Shown here: piece after piece, positions 37,657-45,832 of the stretch
Layout of the letters: each line of letters opens with the position of its first letter
How positions within the stretch are numbered: the first letter of the stretch is position 1
Origin: Kribbella kalugense
GTDB taxonomy: Bacteria; Actinomycetota; Actinomycetes; Propionibacteriales; Kribbellaceae
Length of the DNA stretch: 64,000 nt
Direction: 5' to 3'
Assembly (NCBI RefSeq): GCF_004365875.1
Contig: NZ_SODF01000002.1
Location: forward strand, 124,001 to 188,000
Program-made: the position numbers and the translations under genes
Notes under the pieces: model-generated
What the model was told of the DNA's origin: nothing
Database searches by the model: none
What the model saw: the letters and a program-made list of their open reading frames with translations, nothing else

Positions 37657-38391
37657 TCAGTTGTAGTCGGCACTGATCGCTTGGGCGGTGGCGAGCAGAT
37701 CGGGGAGCAGCTCTAGCACCTGCTCATAGTTCAGCAGTACGTCGGGAACCGACAGCGACACGGCCCCGACAACGCGACCCGTGCTGTCCTTGAGCGGCGC
37801 ACCGATGCAGTTGATGAACGCCTCGTGCTCAGCCTTGTCCTGCGCCCAGCCACGCTCTTTCACTGCTTCCAGCTCGTCCCGCAGCCGGTCCGGGTCAGTA
37901 ATCGTGTTCGGCGTGTACACGTGGTAGTCCAGCGACTGGATCAACGCCTCTCGCCGCCGCTTGGGTTGCGCGGCCAGCAGCACCTTCCCGACCGCAGTGC
38001 AGTGCAACGCCGCCGGTACGCCGATCTGCGAGTACATCCGTACCGAGCGCACACTATCGAGCTTGTCGACGTAGATGACCTCGTCGTTCTCCCACGCGGC
38101 CAGGTGAACGGTCTGGCCGGTCTTCTGGTTCAGCTCCCGCAGATGCGGCGCCGCAACTTCGCGTACGACGTGTTGCTCGCGAGCAACGTCCGCCAGTGCG
38201 AACAGTCGTGAGCCCAGCCGATAGCGGTGCGCGGAGTCCCGCCGTACGAACCGATCTGCCTCCATGGTGCGCAGCAGCCGCAGTACGGTCGTCTTGTGCA
38301 CACCCAGCTCGGTCGCGAGCTGGTCCAGCGACCGCTCACCCTCACCGAGACTGCTGAGGATCTGCAGAGCACGTCCGAGGCTCTGACTCAT
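37657..38391 (-). CDS. IclR family transcriptional regulator (aminosugar-acid divergon)
   Basis: 244 residues: helix-turn-helix QLATELGVHKTTVLRLLRTMEADRFV (about 24-49) and an effector domain with AVGKVLLAAQP and FINCIGAPLKDSTGRVVGAVSLS. ATG 38391 overlaps the kinase stop by four bases, and ridA follows 15 bases later. It probably binds the 12-base inverted repeat at 39457-39486. A keto-sugar acid such as KDG would be the expected effector, by analogy with KdgR. Confidence 0.9.
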   Translation of the reverse strand: MSQSLGRALQILSSLGEGERSLDQLATELGVHKTTVLRLLRTMEADRFVRRDSAHRYRLGSRLFALADVAREQHVVREVAAPHLRELNQKTGQTVHLAAWENDEVIYVDKLDSVRSVRMYSQIGVPAALHCTAVGKVLLAAQPKRRREALIQSLDYHVYTPNTITDPDRLRDELEAVKERGWAQDKAEHEAFINCIGAPLKDSTGRVVGAVSLSVPDVLLNYEQVLELLPDLLATAQAISADYN

Positions 38392-39362
38392 GCGGGACCG
38401 AATTTCGTAGCGGCCCACTCCTCGTCGGTGCAGTTCAGCAGCCGCTCGCGCACCTCCGGCTTTGGCGGCGGCGCGTGGTCCTCGTGCGCCGTCAGTACAG
38501 CTGCTGCTGTGAGATGTCCCAGTCGGAGCCGCTGTGTCATCGGGAGCTCTTGCAACGTCGCCGCCAGGAATCCGGCAGCAAATGCATCCCCCGCGCCCAC
38601 GGTCTCCACCACGTCTACTGTCAGCGCTGGGACCTCAGTGCGGCCGTCTGCGTCGAGCACCATCGCTGTGTGCGCGTCGTCCTTCACAACCAGCGTGGGC
38701 ACGCCTAGGCGCTCATAGAGCTCCTCTGGGTTTCCCGTGCCAGCAAAGACCTCCGCCTCGTCCGCACCGATCAGCACGAGGTCGGCGGCTTTCAGCAACC
38801 GCCACAGCGGTTCCGGGTCTTTGTCTCGCCAGAGGGCCGGACGCCAGTTCAGGTCGACGCTCAGCAGGAACTCACGCGGCTCGGTCGCCAGTCGTTCCAG
38901 CATCTGCGCACTGCTCGCGGAGATCGCCGCTGTGATGCCCGTGGTGTGGACAAGGTCGGCTTCGTCGAGCCTCTGCTTGACGTCGGGCCGGTCCAGGAAC
39001 TCGGGGTCCATCGCGGCGGCAGCCGAACCAGTCCGGTAGTAGTGCATCCGGGACCGGCCGTCCTCCGACTCCTTCACGTACAACGCAGTCGGCCGGACCG
39101 GATCCAGCTCGACACCCCCGACGTCGACGCCTCGCGCTTGCAAGTCCCGCAGTACGTGCTGCCCGAAGCCGTCGTCACCGAGCCGCGAGATCCAGCCGGT
39201 CGGCACACCCAGCGCGGCGAGCCCGCCGGCCACGTTGCACTCCGCTCCACCGACCGACCGCCGGAACGTTTCGACGTCCGCCAGCGGCCCTGATTCCCCG
39301 GCCAGCATGATCATCGCCTCGCCGATACAGACGGCGGCCGTCTCAGGGAGCGGTTCGGGCAT
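38388..39362 (-). CDS. kdgK: PfkB-family sugar kinase, probably 2-keto-3-deoxygluconate kinase
   Basis: 324 residues of the ribokinase fold: N-terminal GEAMIMLAGESGPLADVETFRRSVGGAECNVAGGLAALG, and C-terminal catalytic VGAGDAFAAGFLA with the PfkB Asp. ATG 39362 has AGGGAG five bases upstream; the GTG at 39368 lies inside that site. Together with a KDPG aldolase across the divergent promoter, KDG to KDPG phosphorylation is the most economical assignment. Other sugar substrates cannot be excluded from sequence alone. Confidence 0.82.
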   Translation of the reverse strand: MPEPLPETAAVCIGEAMIMLAGESGPLADVETFRRSVGGAECNVAGGLAALGVPTGWISRLGDDGFGQHVLRDLQARGVDVGGVELDPVRPTALYVKESEDGRSRMHYYRTGSAAAAMDPEFLDRPDVKQRLDEADLVHTTGITAAISASSAQMLERLATEPREFLLSVDLNWRPALWRDKDPEPLWRLLKAADLVLIGADEAEVFAGTGNPEELYERLGVPTLVVKDDAHTAMVLDADGRTEVPALTVDVVETVGAGDAFAAGFLAATLQELPMTQRLRLGHLTAAAVLTAHEDHAPPPKPEVRERLLNCTDEEWAATKFGPA

Positions 39363-39376
39363 CGGCACTCCCTGGC

Positions 39377-39410
39377 GGCGAGGTGATGGGATAGGCGAGG
39401 TGATGGGATA
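39377..39410. repeat. 17-base tandem duplication upstream of the kinase
   Basis: GGCGAGGTGATGGGATA occurs twice head to tail (39377-39393, 39394-39410) with no mismatch, within the kinase leader. On the kinase strand each copy reads TATCCCATCACCTCGCC. It may be a recent slippage product or a duplicated regulatory site. Confidence 0.9.
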
Positions 39411-39418
39411 GACGTGCG

Positions 39419-39448
39419 TTGACGCGACTTTGGCCGCGATGCTACAAC
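39419..39448 (+). promoter_or_regulatory. Promoter of the PLP-enzyme/deacylase/aldolase operon
   Basis: TTGACG (39419-39424) and TACAAC (39443-39448) are 18 bases apart. The expected start is near 39455, at the edge of the inverted repeat. On the other strand TTGCGT (39463-39468) and TAGCAT (39439-39444) are also 18 bases apart and could serve the kinase. The two promoters overlap face to face. Confidence 0.6.
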
Positions 39449-39456
39449 CGACGAGT

Positions 39457-39486
39457 CAGAATACGCAATGAGCGTTGCGTATTCTG
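39457..39486. promoter_or_regulatory. IclR-type operator, perfect 12-base inverted repeat
   Basis: CAGAATACGCAA (39457-39468) and TTGCGTATTCTG (39475-39486) are exact complements around TGAGCG. It covers the start region of the plus-strand operon and the -35 of the kinase promoter. The TACGCAA half-sites resemble IclR-family boxes. The nearest candidate regulator is the IclR protein of the kinase operon. Confidence 0.75.
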
Positions 39487-39509
39487 CAACTCCAACCCCA
39501 GGGGATCAG

Positions 39510-40811
39510 ATGCCTGCTTACGATGCCGACGCCGTCGCTGCTCTCGCCGATGAGCAGGTGAGCTGGCGGGACAAGGCGCTACCGCCCGCGTTCTGGGGCA
39601 GGACCGTGGCGGAGGTGCTGGCCGGCCGGCCGCGGCTCTCCCAGCTGCCCACCCCGCTGATGACGCTGTCCGCGCCGGGTCTGCGGCACAACGTGGACAC
39701 GCTCGAGACCTGGTGCACGCGCCACGGCGTCGAGCTCGCACCGCACGGCAAGACCACGATGGCGCCCGCGCTGTGGGCGATGCAGCTCGACGCCGGCGCG
39801 TGGGCGATCACGCTGGCCAACGGCTTCCAGCTCGGCGTCGCCCGTGCGTACGGCGTACAACGGGTGCTGATCGCGAACGCGGTGATCTCCCCGCTGCAGC
39901 TGCGCTGGATCGCCGACGAGCTCGCGGCCGACCCGTCGTTCGAGGTGATGGTGTGGGCGGACTCGGTCCGCACCGTCGAGATCATGGAGGCGGCGCGGTC
40001 GGCGCACGTCGGCCCCGACGCGCGCCCGCTCGACGTGATGGTCGAGGTCGGCGGCATCGGCGGCCGGACCGGCGCCCGGGATGCCGACACCGCCGTGGCT
40101 GTCGGTCACGCGATCGCCGAGGCGTCGACGCTGCGGCTCGTCGGCGTGGCCGGATACGAGGGCGCGATCGGACACGGTGTCGACGAGGCCAACCTCGAGG
40201 AAGTCCGCACGTACCTGCGCGATCTGGCGACGGTCCATCACCGCCTAAGGACCGTTTATGACGCGGACGTCGTTCCGGTGGTGAGTGCGGGCGGAAGTCA
40301 GTACTTCGAGCAGGTCGCCAAGGTGCTCGCGTCCGAGGCAGGCGAGGGCGCCCGGGTCGTACTGCGGTCCGGCGCCTACATCACCCACGATGACGGGCTC
40401 TATCGCCGGGTGTCGCCGCTCGGCGAGAACCCCCGCACGGACGGCGAGCAGCTCGTCTCGGCCATGCACGGCTGGATGCGGATCACGTCCCAGCCCGAGC
40501 CCGGCCTGGCGATCTTCGACGGCGGCCGTCGGGACTTCCCGTTCGATCAGGACTATCCCGAGCCGCAGCTGATCCGGCCTCGGACCGAGGGCTCGCCGAT
40601 TCTGCCGGCCACCGGGATGACGGTGACCAATCTGAACGACCAGCACGGCTACCTGACCTTCACCGACGTACCAGTCGTGATCGGCGACGAGCTCCGGGTC
40701 GGCCTGTCCCACCCCTGTACGGCGTTCGACAAATGGGGCCTGATCCCGGTCATCGATGACCCGGACGCGGCCGATCCCGTCGTCGTCGACCTGGTCCGGA
40801 CGTTCTTCTGA
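39510..40811 (+). CDS. D-threonine aldolase/D-serine dehydratase-like PLP enzyme, proposed glucosaminate dehydratase
   Basis: 433 residues. Alanine-racemase-like N-terminal barrel with PLP lysine Lys81 in HGKTTMAP and phosphate loop VSAGGSQYF, then a C-terminal domain with metal ligands His401 and Cys403 (SHPCTAFDKW). ATG 39510 has AGGGGA seven bases upstream; the earlier ATG (39468) lies in the operator. Family members act on D-threonine, D-serine and related beta-hydroxy D-amino acids. Glucosaminate is such a compound, and the linked KDG kinase and KDPG aldolase make it the favoured substrate. Confidence 0.8.
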   Translation: MPAYDADAVAALADEQVSWRDKALPPAFWGRTVAEVLAGRPRLSQLPTPLMTLSAPGLRHNVDTLETWCTRHGVELAPHGKTTMAPALWAMQLDAGAWAITLANGFQLGVARAYGVQRVLIANAVISPLQLRWIADELAADPSFEVMVWADSVRTVEIMEAARSAHVGPDARPLDVMVEVGGIGGRTGARDADTAVAVGHAIAEASTLRLVGVAGYEGAIGHGVDEANLEEVRTYLRDLATVHHRLRTVYDADVVPVVSAGGSQYFEQVAKVLASEAGEGARVVLRSGAYITHDDGLYRRVSPLGENPRTDGEQLVSAMHGWMRITSQPEPGLAIFDGGRRDFPFDQDYPEPQLIRPRTEGSPILPATGMTVTNLNDQHGYLTFTDVPVVIGDELRVGLSHPCTAFDKWGLIPVIDDPDAADPVVVDLVRTFF

Positions 40812-40812
40812 G

Positions 40813-42405
40813 ATGACCCAACTGCTGATCACAGGGGCGCTGGTCATCGACGGCTCCGGCTCCCCCGGGTACCACGCCGACGTCGCGGTCGACGCCGGCC
40901 GGATCGTAGCCATCGGCAACGACCTGCCGGCCGCGCACCGGACCATCGACGCCAATGGGCTGGTGCTGTCGCCCGGATTCATCGACATGCACTCGCACTC
41001 CGATCTGCAGATCCTGGTCAACCCGGATCACACCGCGAAGGTCAGCCAGGGCGTGACGCTGGAGGTGCTCGGCCAGGACGGGCTCTCGTTCGCCCCGATC
41101 GACGATCCGACCCGTGCCGCCGTACGTCGTCAGATCGCGGGCTGGAACGGTGAACCCGACGACTTCGACTTCACCTGGTCGACGGTCGCCGGGTACCTCG
41201 ACCGTCTCGACCAGGGGATCGCCTGCAACGCGGCGTACCTGGTCCCGCAGGGAACGCTCCGGATGATGGTCGTCGGGACGTCCAACCGTCCGGCTTCCGC
41301 TTCGGAGCTCGCGCAGATGAAGGAGCTGCTCGCCGACGGCCTTCGCGAAGGCGCGGTTGGGATGAGCAGCGGCCTCACCTACACGCCGGGTATGTTCGCG
41401 AGCACCGACGAGCTCGTTGCGCTCTGCGAGGTCATCGCGCAGTACGGCGGGTACTACGCGCCGCACCAGCGCTCGTACGGCAAGGGCGCCCTCGAGGCGT
41501 ACGCCGAGATGGTCGAGGTGGCACGTCGATCCGGGTGCGCGCTGCATCTGACGCACGCGGTGATGAACTTCGCGCCCAATGCGGGCCGCGGGACCGACCT
41601 GGTCGCGATGATCGACGCGGCGCTCGCATCGGGGGTCGATGTCACCACTGACACCTATCCTTATTTGCCTGGGGCAACCACTCTGGCGGCGATCCTGCCG
41701 AGCTGGACCGCCGAGGGCGGGGTGGACGCGTTGCTGTCGCGGCTCCGCGATCCGGCTGCGCGTTCGAAGATCACTTATGAACTGGAGCAGGTCGGCTCGG
41801 ACGGCTGCCACGGCTGCATCGTCGAGTGGGACACGATCGAGATCGGCGGGGTCCGCAATCCCTCACTGTCCTCAGCCGTCGGCCAAACCGTCGCCGCGCT
41901 CGCTCGTCGCGACGGCCACTCGCCTTCTGACATCTTCTTCGATCTGCTGCTCCAGGACGATCTCGCCACGTCGATCCTGCAGCACGTCGGCCACGAGGAG
42001 AACGTCCGCGCGATCATGCGGCACCAGTCCCACACCGGTGGCTCCGACGGAATCCTGGTCGGCGGCAAACCACACCCCCGCTCGTGGGGTACGTTCCCGC
42101 GTTACCTCGCCCACTACGTCCGCGAACTCGGCGTCCTCGACCTCGCCGACTGCATCCACCACCTCACCGGCCGCCCCGCCCGCCGGCTCTGGCTTCCCGA
42201 TCGAGGCCTCGTGCGGGAGGGCTACGTCGCCGACCTGGTCCTCTTCGACCCCGACACCGTCCGCGACACGGCCACCTTCCCCGAACCCCGCCAACAGGCG
42301 GCCGGCATCCCGTACGTCCTGGTCAACGGCACGCCCGTCATCGACGACTCCCATCGAACCGCAGCGCTGCCCGGCCGTTCCATCCGTCGCACCTCCATCA
42401 GCTGA
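40813..42405 (+). CDS. N-acyl-D-amino-acid deacylase-type amidohydrolase
   Basis: 530 residues, ATG one base after the previous stop. Amidohydrolase fold: metal ligands His60 and His62 in FIDMHSHSD, then LEVLGQDGLSF, SSGLTYTPGMF, and a second metal region with HLTHAVMNF and DTYPYLPG. C-terminal GYVADLVLFDPDTVRD is the usual closing strand. Known members deacylate N-acyl-D-Glu, -D-Asp or aminosugar acids. In this operon N-acetylglucosaminate to glucosaminate is the inferred step. Codon use turns C-rich after about 42080. Confidence 0.85.
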   Translation: MTQLLITGALVIDGSGSPGYHADVAVDAGRIVAIGNDLPAAHRTIDANGLVLSPGFIDMHSHSDLQILVNPDHTAKVSQGVTLEVLGQDGLSFAPIDDPTRAAVRRQIAGWNGEPDDFDFTWSTVAGYLDRLDQGIACNAAYLVPQGTLRMMVVGTSNRPASASELAQMKELLADGLREGAVGMSSGLTYTPGMFASTDELVALCEVIAQYGGYYAPHQRSYGKGALEAYAEMVEVARRSGCALHLTHAVMNFAPNAGRGTDLVAMIDAALASGVDVTTDTYPYLPGATTLAAILPSWTAEGGVDALLSRLRDPAARSKITYELEQVGSDGCHGCIVEWDTIEIGGVRNPSLSSAVGQTVAALARRDGHSPSDIFFDLLLQDDLATSILQHVGHEENVRAIMRHQSHTGGSDGILVGGKPHPRSWGTFPRYLAHYVRELGVLDLADCIHHLTGRPARRLWLPDRGLVREGYVADLVLFDPDTVRDTATFPEPRQQAAGIPYVLVNGTPVIDDSHRTAALPGRSIRRTSIS

Positions 42406-42417
42406 GAGGAACCTGTT

Positions 42418-43050
42418 GTGAACACCTTGGAGCTACTCCGCGCCGATCGGGTGCTGACCGTCGTACGCGCCCCGGAGATCTCCGACGCCCGCGACCTCTG
42501 CGCCGCACTGGTTGCCGGCGGCATCCACGTCGTCGAGCTCACGTACACCACGCCTGACCTCCCCCGTCACCTGGAACGCGCCGCCTCCACGGCTTCCGAA
42601 ACCGGTGCGGTAGTCGGTGCCGGAACCGTCCAGACCGCCGACCAGGCAACCCAGGCGATCAACGCCGGCGCCCAGTTCCTCGTCACCCCCGGTCAGGGAC
42701 CCGAAGCCGCCGCCATCGCCGAAGCCGCCCACGCCGCTGACATCCCCGTCGTACTTGGGGCCTTCACGCCGTCCGAGGTGATGACCGCCTTGGCCCTCGG
42801 CTCCGCGGCAGTGAAGATCTTCCCGGCCCACCACCTAGGCCCGAAGTACTTCAAGGACCTCAACGGCCCGTTCCCAGGTGTCCCGCTGATCCCGTCCGGC
42901 GGAGTCAACGCCACCAACGCCCACGACTTCCTCGCCGCCGGCGCCCTGGCCGTCAGCGCCGGCACCGACGTCGTCTCCCCCGCGGACGTAGCCGCCGCCA
43001 ACTGGTCCTCGATCACCACCAAGGCCAAGACCTTCTGCGCAGCCCTGTGA
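42418..43050 (+). CDS. eda: 2-dehydro-3-deoxy-phosphogluconate (KDPG) aldolase
   Basis: 210 residues, GTG start with GAGAGGA upstream. Class I aldolase with Schiff-base Lys133 in AAVKIFPA and general base Glu40 in HVVELTYTTPD; GAGTV and IPSGGVN form the phosphate site. Splits KDPG into pyruvate and glyceraldehyde-3-phosphate. Third gene of the operon, 12 bases after the deacylase. It ends base-to-base against the convergent DUF4097-like gene. Confidence 0.92.
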   Translation: MNTLELLRADRVLTVVRAPEISDARDLCAALVAGGIHVVELTYTTPDLPRHLERAASTASETGAVVGAGTVQTADQATQAINAGAQFLVTPGQGPEAAAIAEAAHAADIPVVLGAFTPSEVMTALALGSAAVKIFPAHHLGPKYFKDLNGPFPGVPLIPSGGVNATNAHDFLAAGALAVSAGTDVVSPADVAAANWSSITTKAKTFCAAL

Positions 43051-43743
43051 CTACTGGACGGTGATGCTGCCGTAGCTGGTTCGTAGGTAGAGGCGGTTCG
43101 ACGAGCTGGAGTCGTTGGGAATGTCGATCTGGGTCGAGCCTTGAGCCGCCAGGGCGTCGATCGCGTACGTCGTGGTACGTGGGACCTGCACCGTCAGAGA
43201 ACCGCCGCTGGCGGTGGCGTTGACCTGGTCCGGGGCGCTGTCGAACAGCATGTCGACCGAGCCGTGCACGGCGTCCACCGAAACCCGCGAGCTCCGCACC
43301 CGGGTCAGCGTGATCGAACCGTCGTTGGCCTCCACGGTCAGCGGTGAGGCAACCCCGACCGCATCCATGGACGTCCCCTCGGCCTTGACCTGTACGGCGG
43401 ACGTACCGGGCACCTCCACCGTCACCTCCACCTCGCAGTGCACATCGGGACACCCGGTCTCCACGTCGAGCACGCCACCGGCCGTCGCCACTTTCACGCT
43501 GGGCTGTGCGACGGCGTACGTCCCGTCGACCGTCACATGGACCTGCCCGTCCGAGCTCGCCAGCAGCTGCAGCGACACGTCCGACACCACCTTCACGCCC
43601 TTCGGTCCGGGCGCGTACGAGGCCGAGTAGCTGTACGGCAACCGTCCCCGGATCATCGACACCGTGAGGGCGGCTGCGGTGACGACGAGCACCAGCACCG
43701 GAACCAGTCCGATGATCAGCATCTTCCGCTGCGCGCTCGTCAT
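43051..43743 (-). CDS. Membrane-anchored DUF4097-like beta-helix protein
   Basis: 230 residues. N-terminal signal anchor (MLIIGLVPVLVLVVTAAALTVSMI) and then a repetitive beta-rich domain with alternating Val/Thr/Ser strands (GSITLTRVRSSRVSVDAVHGSVDMLF, GSLTVQVPRTTTYAIDALA). This is typical of DUF4097/DUF2807 putative adhesins often linked to envelope-stress two-component systems. A Cys pair (GCPDVHC) may form a disulfide outside the cell. ATG overlaps the response-regulator stop (TGATG). Confidence 0.75.
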   Translation of the reverse strand: MTSAQRKMLIIGLVPVLVLVVTAAALTVSMIRGRLPYSYSASYAPGPKGVKVVSDVSLQLLASSDGQVHVTVDGTYAVAQPSVKVATAGGVLDVETGCPDVHCEVEVTVEVPGTSAVQVKAEGTSMDAVGVASPLTVEANDGSITLTRVRSSRVSVDAVHGSVDMLFDSAPDQVNATASGGSLTVQVPRTTTYAIDALAAQGSTQIDIPNDSSSSNRLYLRTSYGSITVQ

Positions 43744-44396
43744 CACGTGTCCAGGAACTTGAGGACAGCGAGCACGCGGCGGTGCTCACCGTCGGTCGGC
43801 GTGAGATTGAGCTTCAGGAAGATGTTGCTGATGTGCTTCTCCACGGCGCCCTCGCCTACGACCAGCGCCTGCGCGATACCGCCGTTCGACTTACCTTCCG
43901 CCATCGCCCGGAGAACTTCCTGTTCCCGCGGGCTCAGCACCGCCAGCGGATCCGCCCGTCGCGACCGCACCAGCAGCTGCGAGATCACCTCCGGGTCCAG
44001 CGCCGCGCCGCCGCCCGCGACCCGGCGCAGTCCGTCGATGAACTGATCCACGTCGGCGACCCGGTCCTTCAGCAGGTACCCGACACCGCCTGGGTTCCCA
44101 CCGATCAGTTCACTCGCGTACCGCTCCTCGACGTACTGCGAGAGCACCAGTACGCCGACGTTCGCGTACTGCTCGCGGATCACCAACGCGGCCCGCAGGC
44201 CTTCGTCGGTGAAGGTCGGCGGCATTCGTACGTCGACCACGCACACGTCCGGACGATGCGCCTCGACAGCCTTCAGCAGTGCGTCGCCGTCGCCGACTGC
44301 CGCGACCACCGTGCAGTCCTGCTCCTCCAGCAGTCGCACGATGCCCTCACGCAGCAGCACCGAGTCCTCGGCGATCACCACCCGCGTCTCAGCCAC
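43743..44396 (-). CDS. NarL/LuxR-family response regulator
   Basis: 217 residues. Receiver domain with Glu10/Asp11, phosphoacceptor Asp55 (VVDVRMPP) and Lys in YLLKDRV; C-terminal LuxR helix-turn-helix LSPREQEVLRAMAEGKSNGGIAQALVVGEGAVEKHISNIFLKL. It starts eight bases inside the sensor-kinase gene, the usual tight pairing. Similar to LiaR/DesR-type envelope regulators. Confidence 0.93.
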   Translation of the reverse strand: MAETRVVIAEDSVLLREGIVRLLEEQDCTVVAAVGDGDALLKAVEAHRPDVCVVDVRMPPTFTDEGLRAALVIREQYANVGVLVLSQYVEERYASELIGGNPGGVGYLLKDRVADVDQFIDGLRRVAGGGAALDPEVISQLLVRSRRADPLAVLSPREQEVLRAMAEGKSNGGIAQALVVGEGAVEKHISNIFLKLNLTPTDGEHRRVLAVLKFLDT

Positions 44397-45666
44397 AGGG
44401 AACCTCCGCGATCAGCGTGGTCCCGCCACCGGGCGGGCTGTCCACCGTGAGTCGTCCGTCCACACCGGCCACCCGGTCGGTCAGCCCCCGCAGCCCAGTG
44501 CCGCCGGCCGGGTCCGCACCGCCTTGCCCGTCGTCGCGCACCTCGACCCGCAGTACGTCGCCGACCCGTGTCACCTTCACCTCCGCTTGTGCCGCCTCCG
44601 CATGTTTGGCCACGTTGGCGAGCGCCTCCGTCACCACGAAGTACGCGATCGACTCGATCGTCAGCGACGGCCGAGGCTGTACGTCGACACTCAGCCGGAC
44701 CGGTACCGGTGATCGGGCCGCGACCGCGGACAGGGCCGCGTCCAAACCGCGATCGGTCAACACCGGTGGGTGCAGTCCCCGAGTCAGATCGCGGATCTCG
44801 ACGATGGCCTGCTTCGCCTCCTTGTGCGCCTCCTCGATCAACGCACGAACGCTAGGCTCCCTGTCCCCGAGCCGATTCTTTGCCAGCCCGAGAGTCATCG
44901 CCAGCGAGACCAGCCGCTGTTGGGCGCCGTCGTGCAGGTCGCGCTCCATCCGGCGCCGCTCGGCCTCCACCGAGTCGACCACCTGCTGCCGGCTCTCGAC
45001 CAGTTGGGTGACGCGCTCGGCCAGCACGCCGGTCTCGGACGGGCCGAGCAGCATCCGCGCCAGCCAGCCGTCCGCCGCCGAGGCGGAGCGCATCATCAGC
45101 GGTGAGACCAGCAGCAGGAAGACGGCCGCGATCGCGGCCACCACCGATGCCTTCGTGACGGTGTCGATCGTGAACGGCCCCAGCTGTGACTGCGACGCGG
45201 CGAACTGTGAGTAGTAGGCCGGCAAGGCGATCAGCACCGGCGGGATCGACCAGGCGACCACGATCGCGATGATCCACACGATTGCCAGCGGCAACAGCAC
45301 GGCGTAGTACGTGAGCTGCCGCCACAGCCCTGGATCGCCCAGCGCGGCGAGCGCGTCGTCGGTGCGCGAGCCGGTCGGCGGCGGTGGCATCAGCGGCGGC
45401 ACTTCCTGCCCACGGGTGATCCGCGCCCTGGCCCGCTCCCAACCGGCGATCGCATAGACCAGATGGTTCGCACCCTTGCTGAGTGGGATCCCGATCGCGG
45501 CAAGCGGAAAGCCCAGCAGGACCACGGTGGTCGCGCACAGCACCAGCAGGCCGGACGTGAGCACGACCACGGAGTCACCGAAAATGTGGATCGTTGCCAA
45601 CCACAAGTACGGTGAGCGCCACAGCCGCCACGGCGCCCGGGGAACCGGACTCGCCGCAACCGTCAT
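44389..45666 (-). CDS. Membrane sensor histidine kinase (HisKA_3 type)
   Basis: 425 residues. Four membrane segments in an N-terminal sensor region (two at about 28-62, then 118-142 and 172-192), an HisKA_3 dimerisation helix with His245 (RRRMERDLHDGAQQRL) and an HATPase domain (TEALANVAKHAEA, DDGQGGADPAGGTGLRGL). ATG 45666 is preceded by GGGAGG; the GTG three codons upstream overlaps it. No large external domain, so an in-membrane signal is likely. Confidence 0.92.
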   Translation of the reverse strand: MTVAASPVPRAPWRLWRSPYLWLATIHIFGDSVVVLTSGLLVLCATTVVLLGFPLAAIGIPLSKGANHLVYAIAGWERARARITRGQEVPPLMPPPPTGSRTDDALAALGDPGLWRQLTYYAVLLPLAIVWIIAIVVAWSIPPVLIALPAYYSQFAASQSQLGPFTIDTVTKASVVAAIAAVFLLLVSPLMMRSASAADGWLARMLLGPSETGVLAERVTQLVESRQQVVDSVEAERRRMERDLHDGAQQRLVSLAMTLGLAKNRLGDREPSVRALIEEAHKEAKQAIVEIRDLTRGLHPPVLTDRGLDAALSAVAARSPVPVRLSVDVQPRPSLTIESIAYFVVTEALANVAKHAEAAQAEVKVTRVGDVLRVEVRDDGQGGADPAGGTGLRGLTDRVAGVDGRLTVDSPPGGGTTLIAEVPCG

Positions 45667-45832
45667 CCGGACCACCTCCCCGTGTCAGCGCCTGCTTGCC
45701 GTCACAACTTACGTCGTCCGAGCGGCCGCCCGGCATGGGGACATCCCACGGAACTGACCGGGGGTTATCCCCACCCCTGTTCGTGGGCTGGCCGGACTGT
45801 GCGGGACGGCCACCGCCGGGATGCTCGAAGCC

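Noticed and set aside
39510..43050. Pure D-amino-acid catabolism as the role of the PLP enzyme and deacylase
   Set aside because: It would not explain the KDPG aldolase and sugar kinase in the same divergon. Kept only as the alternative hypothesis.
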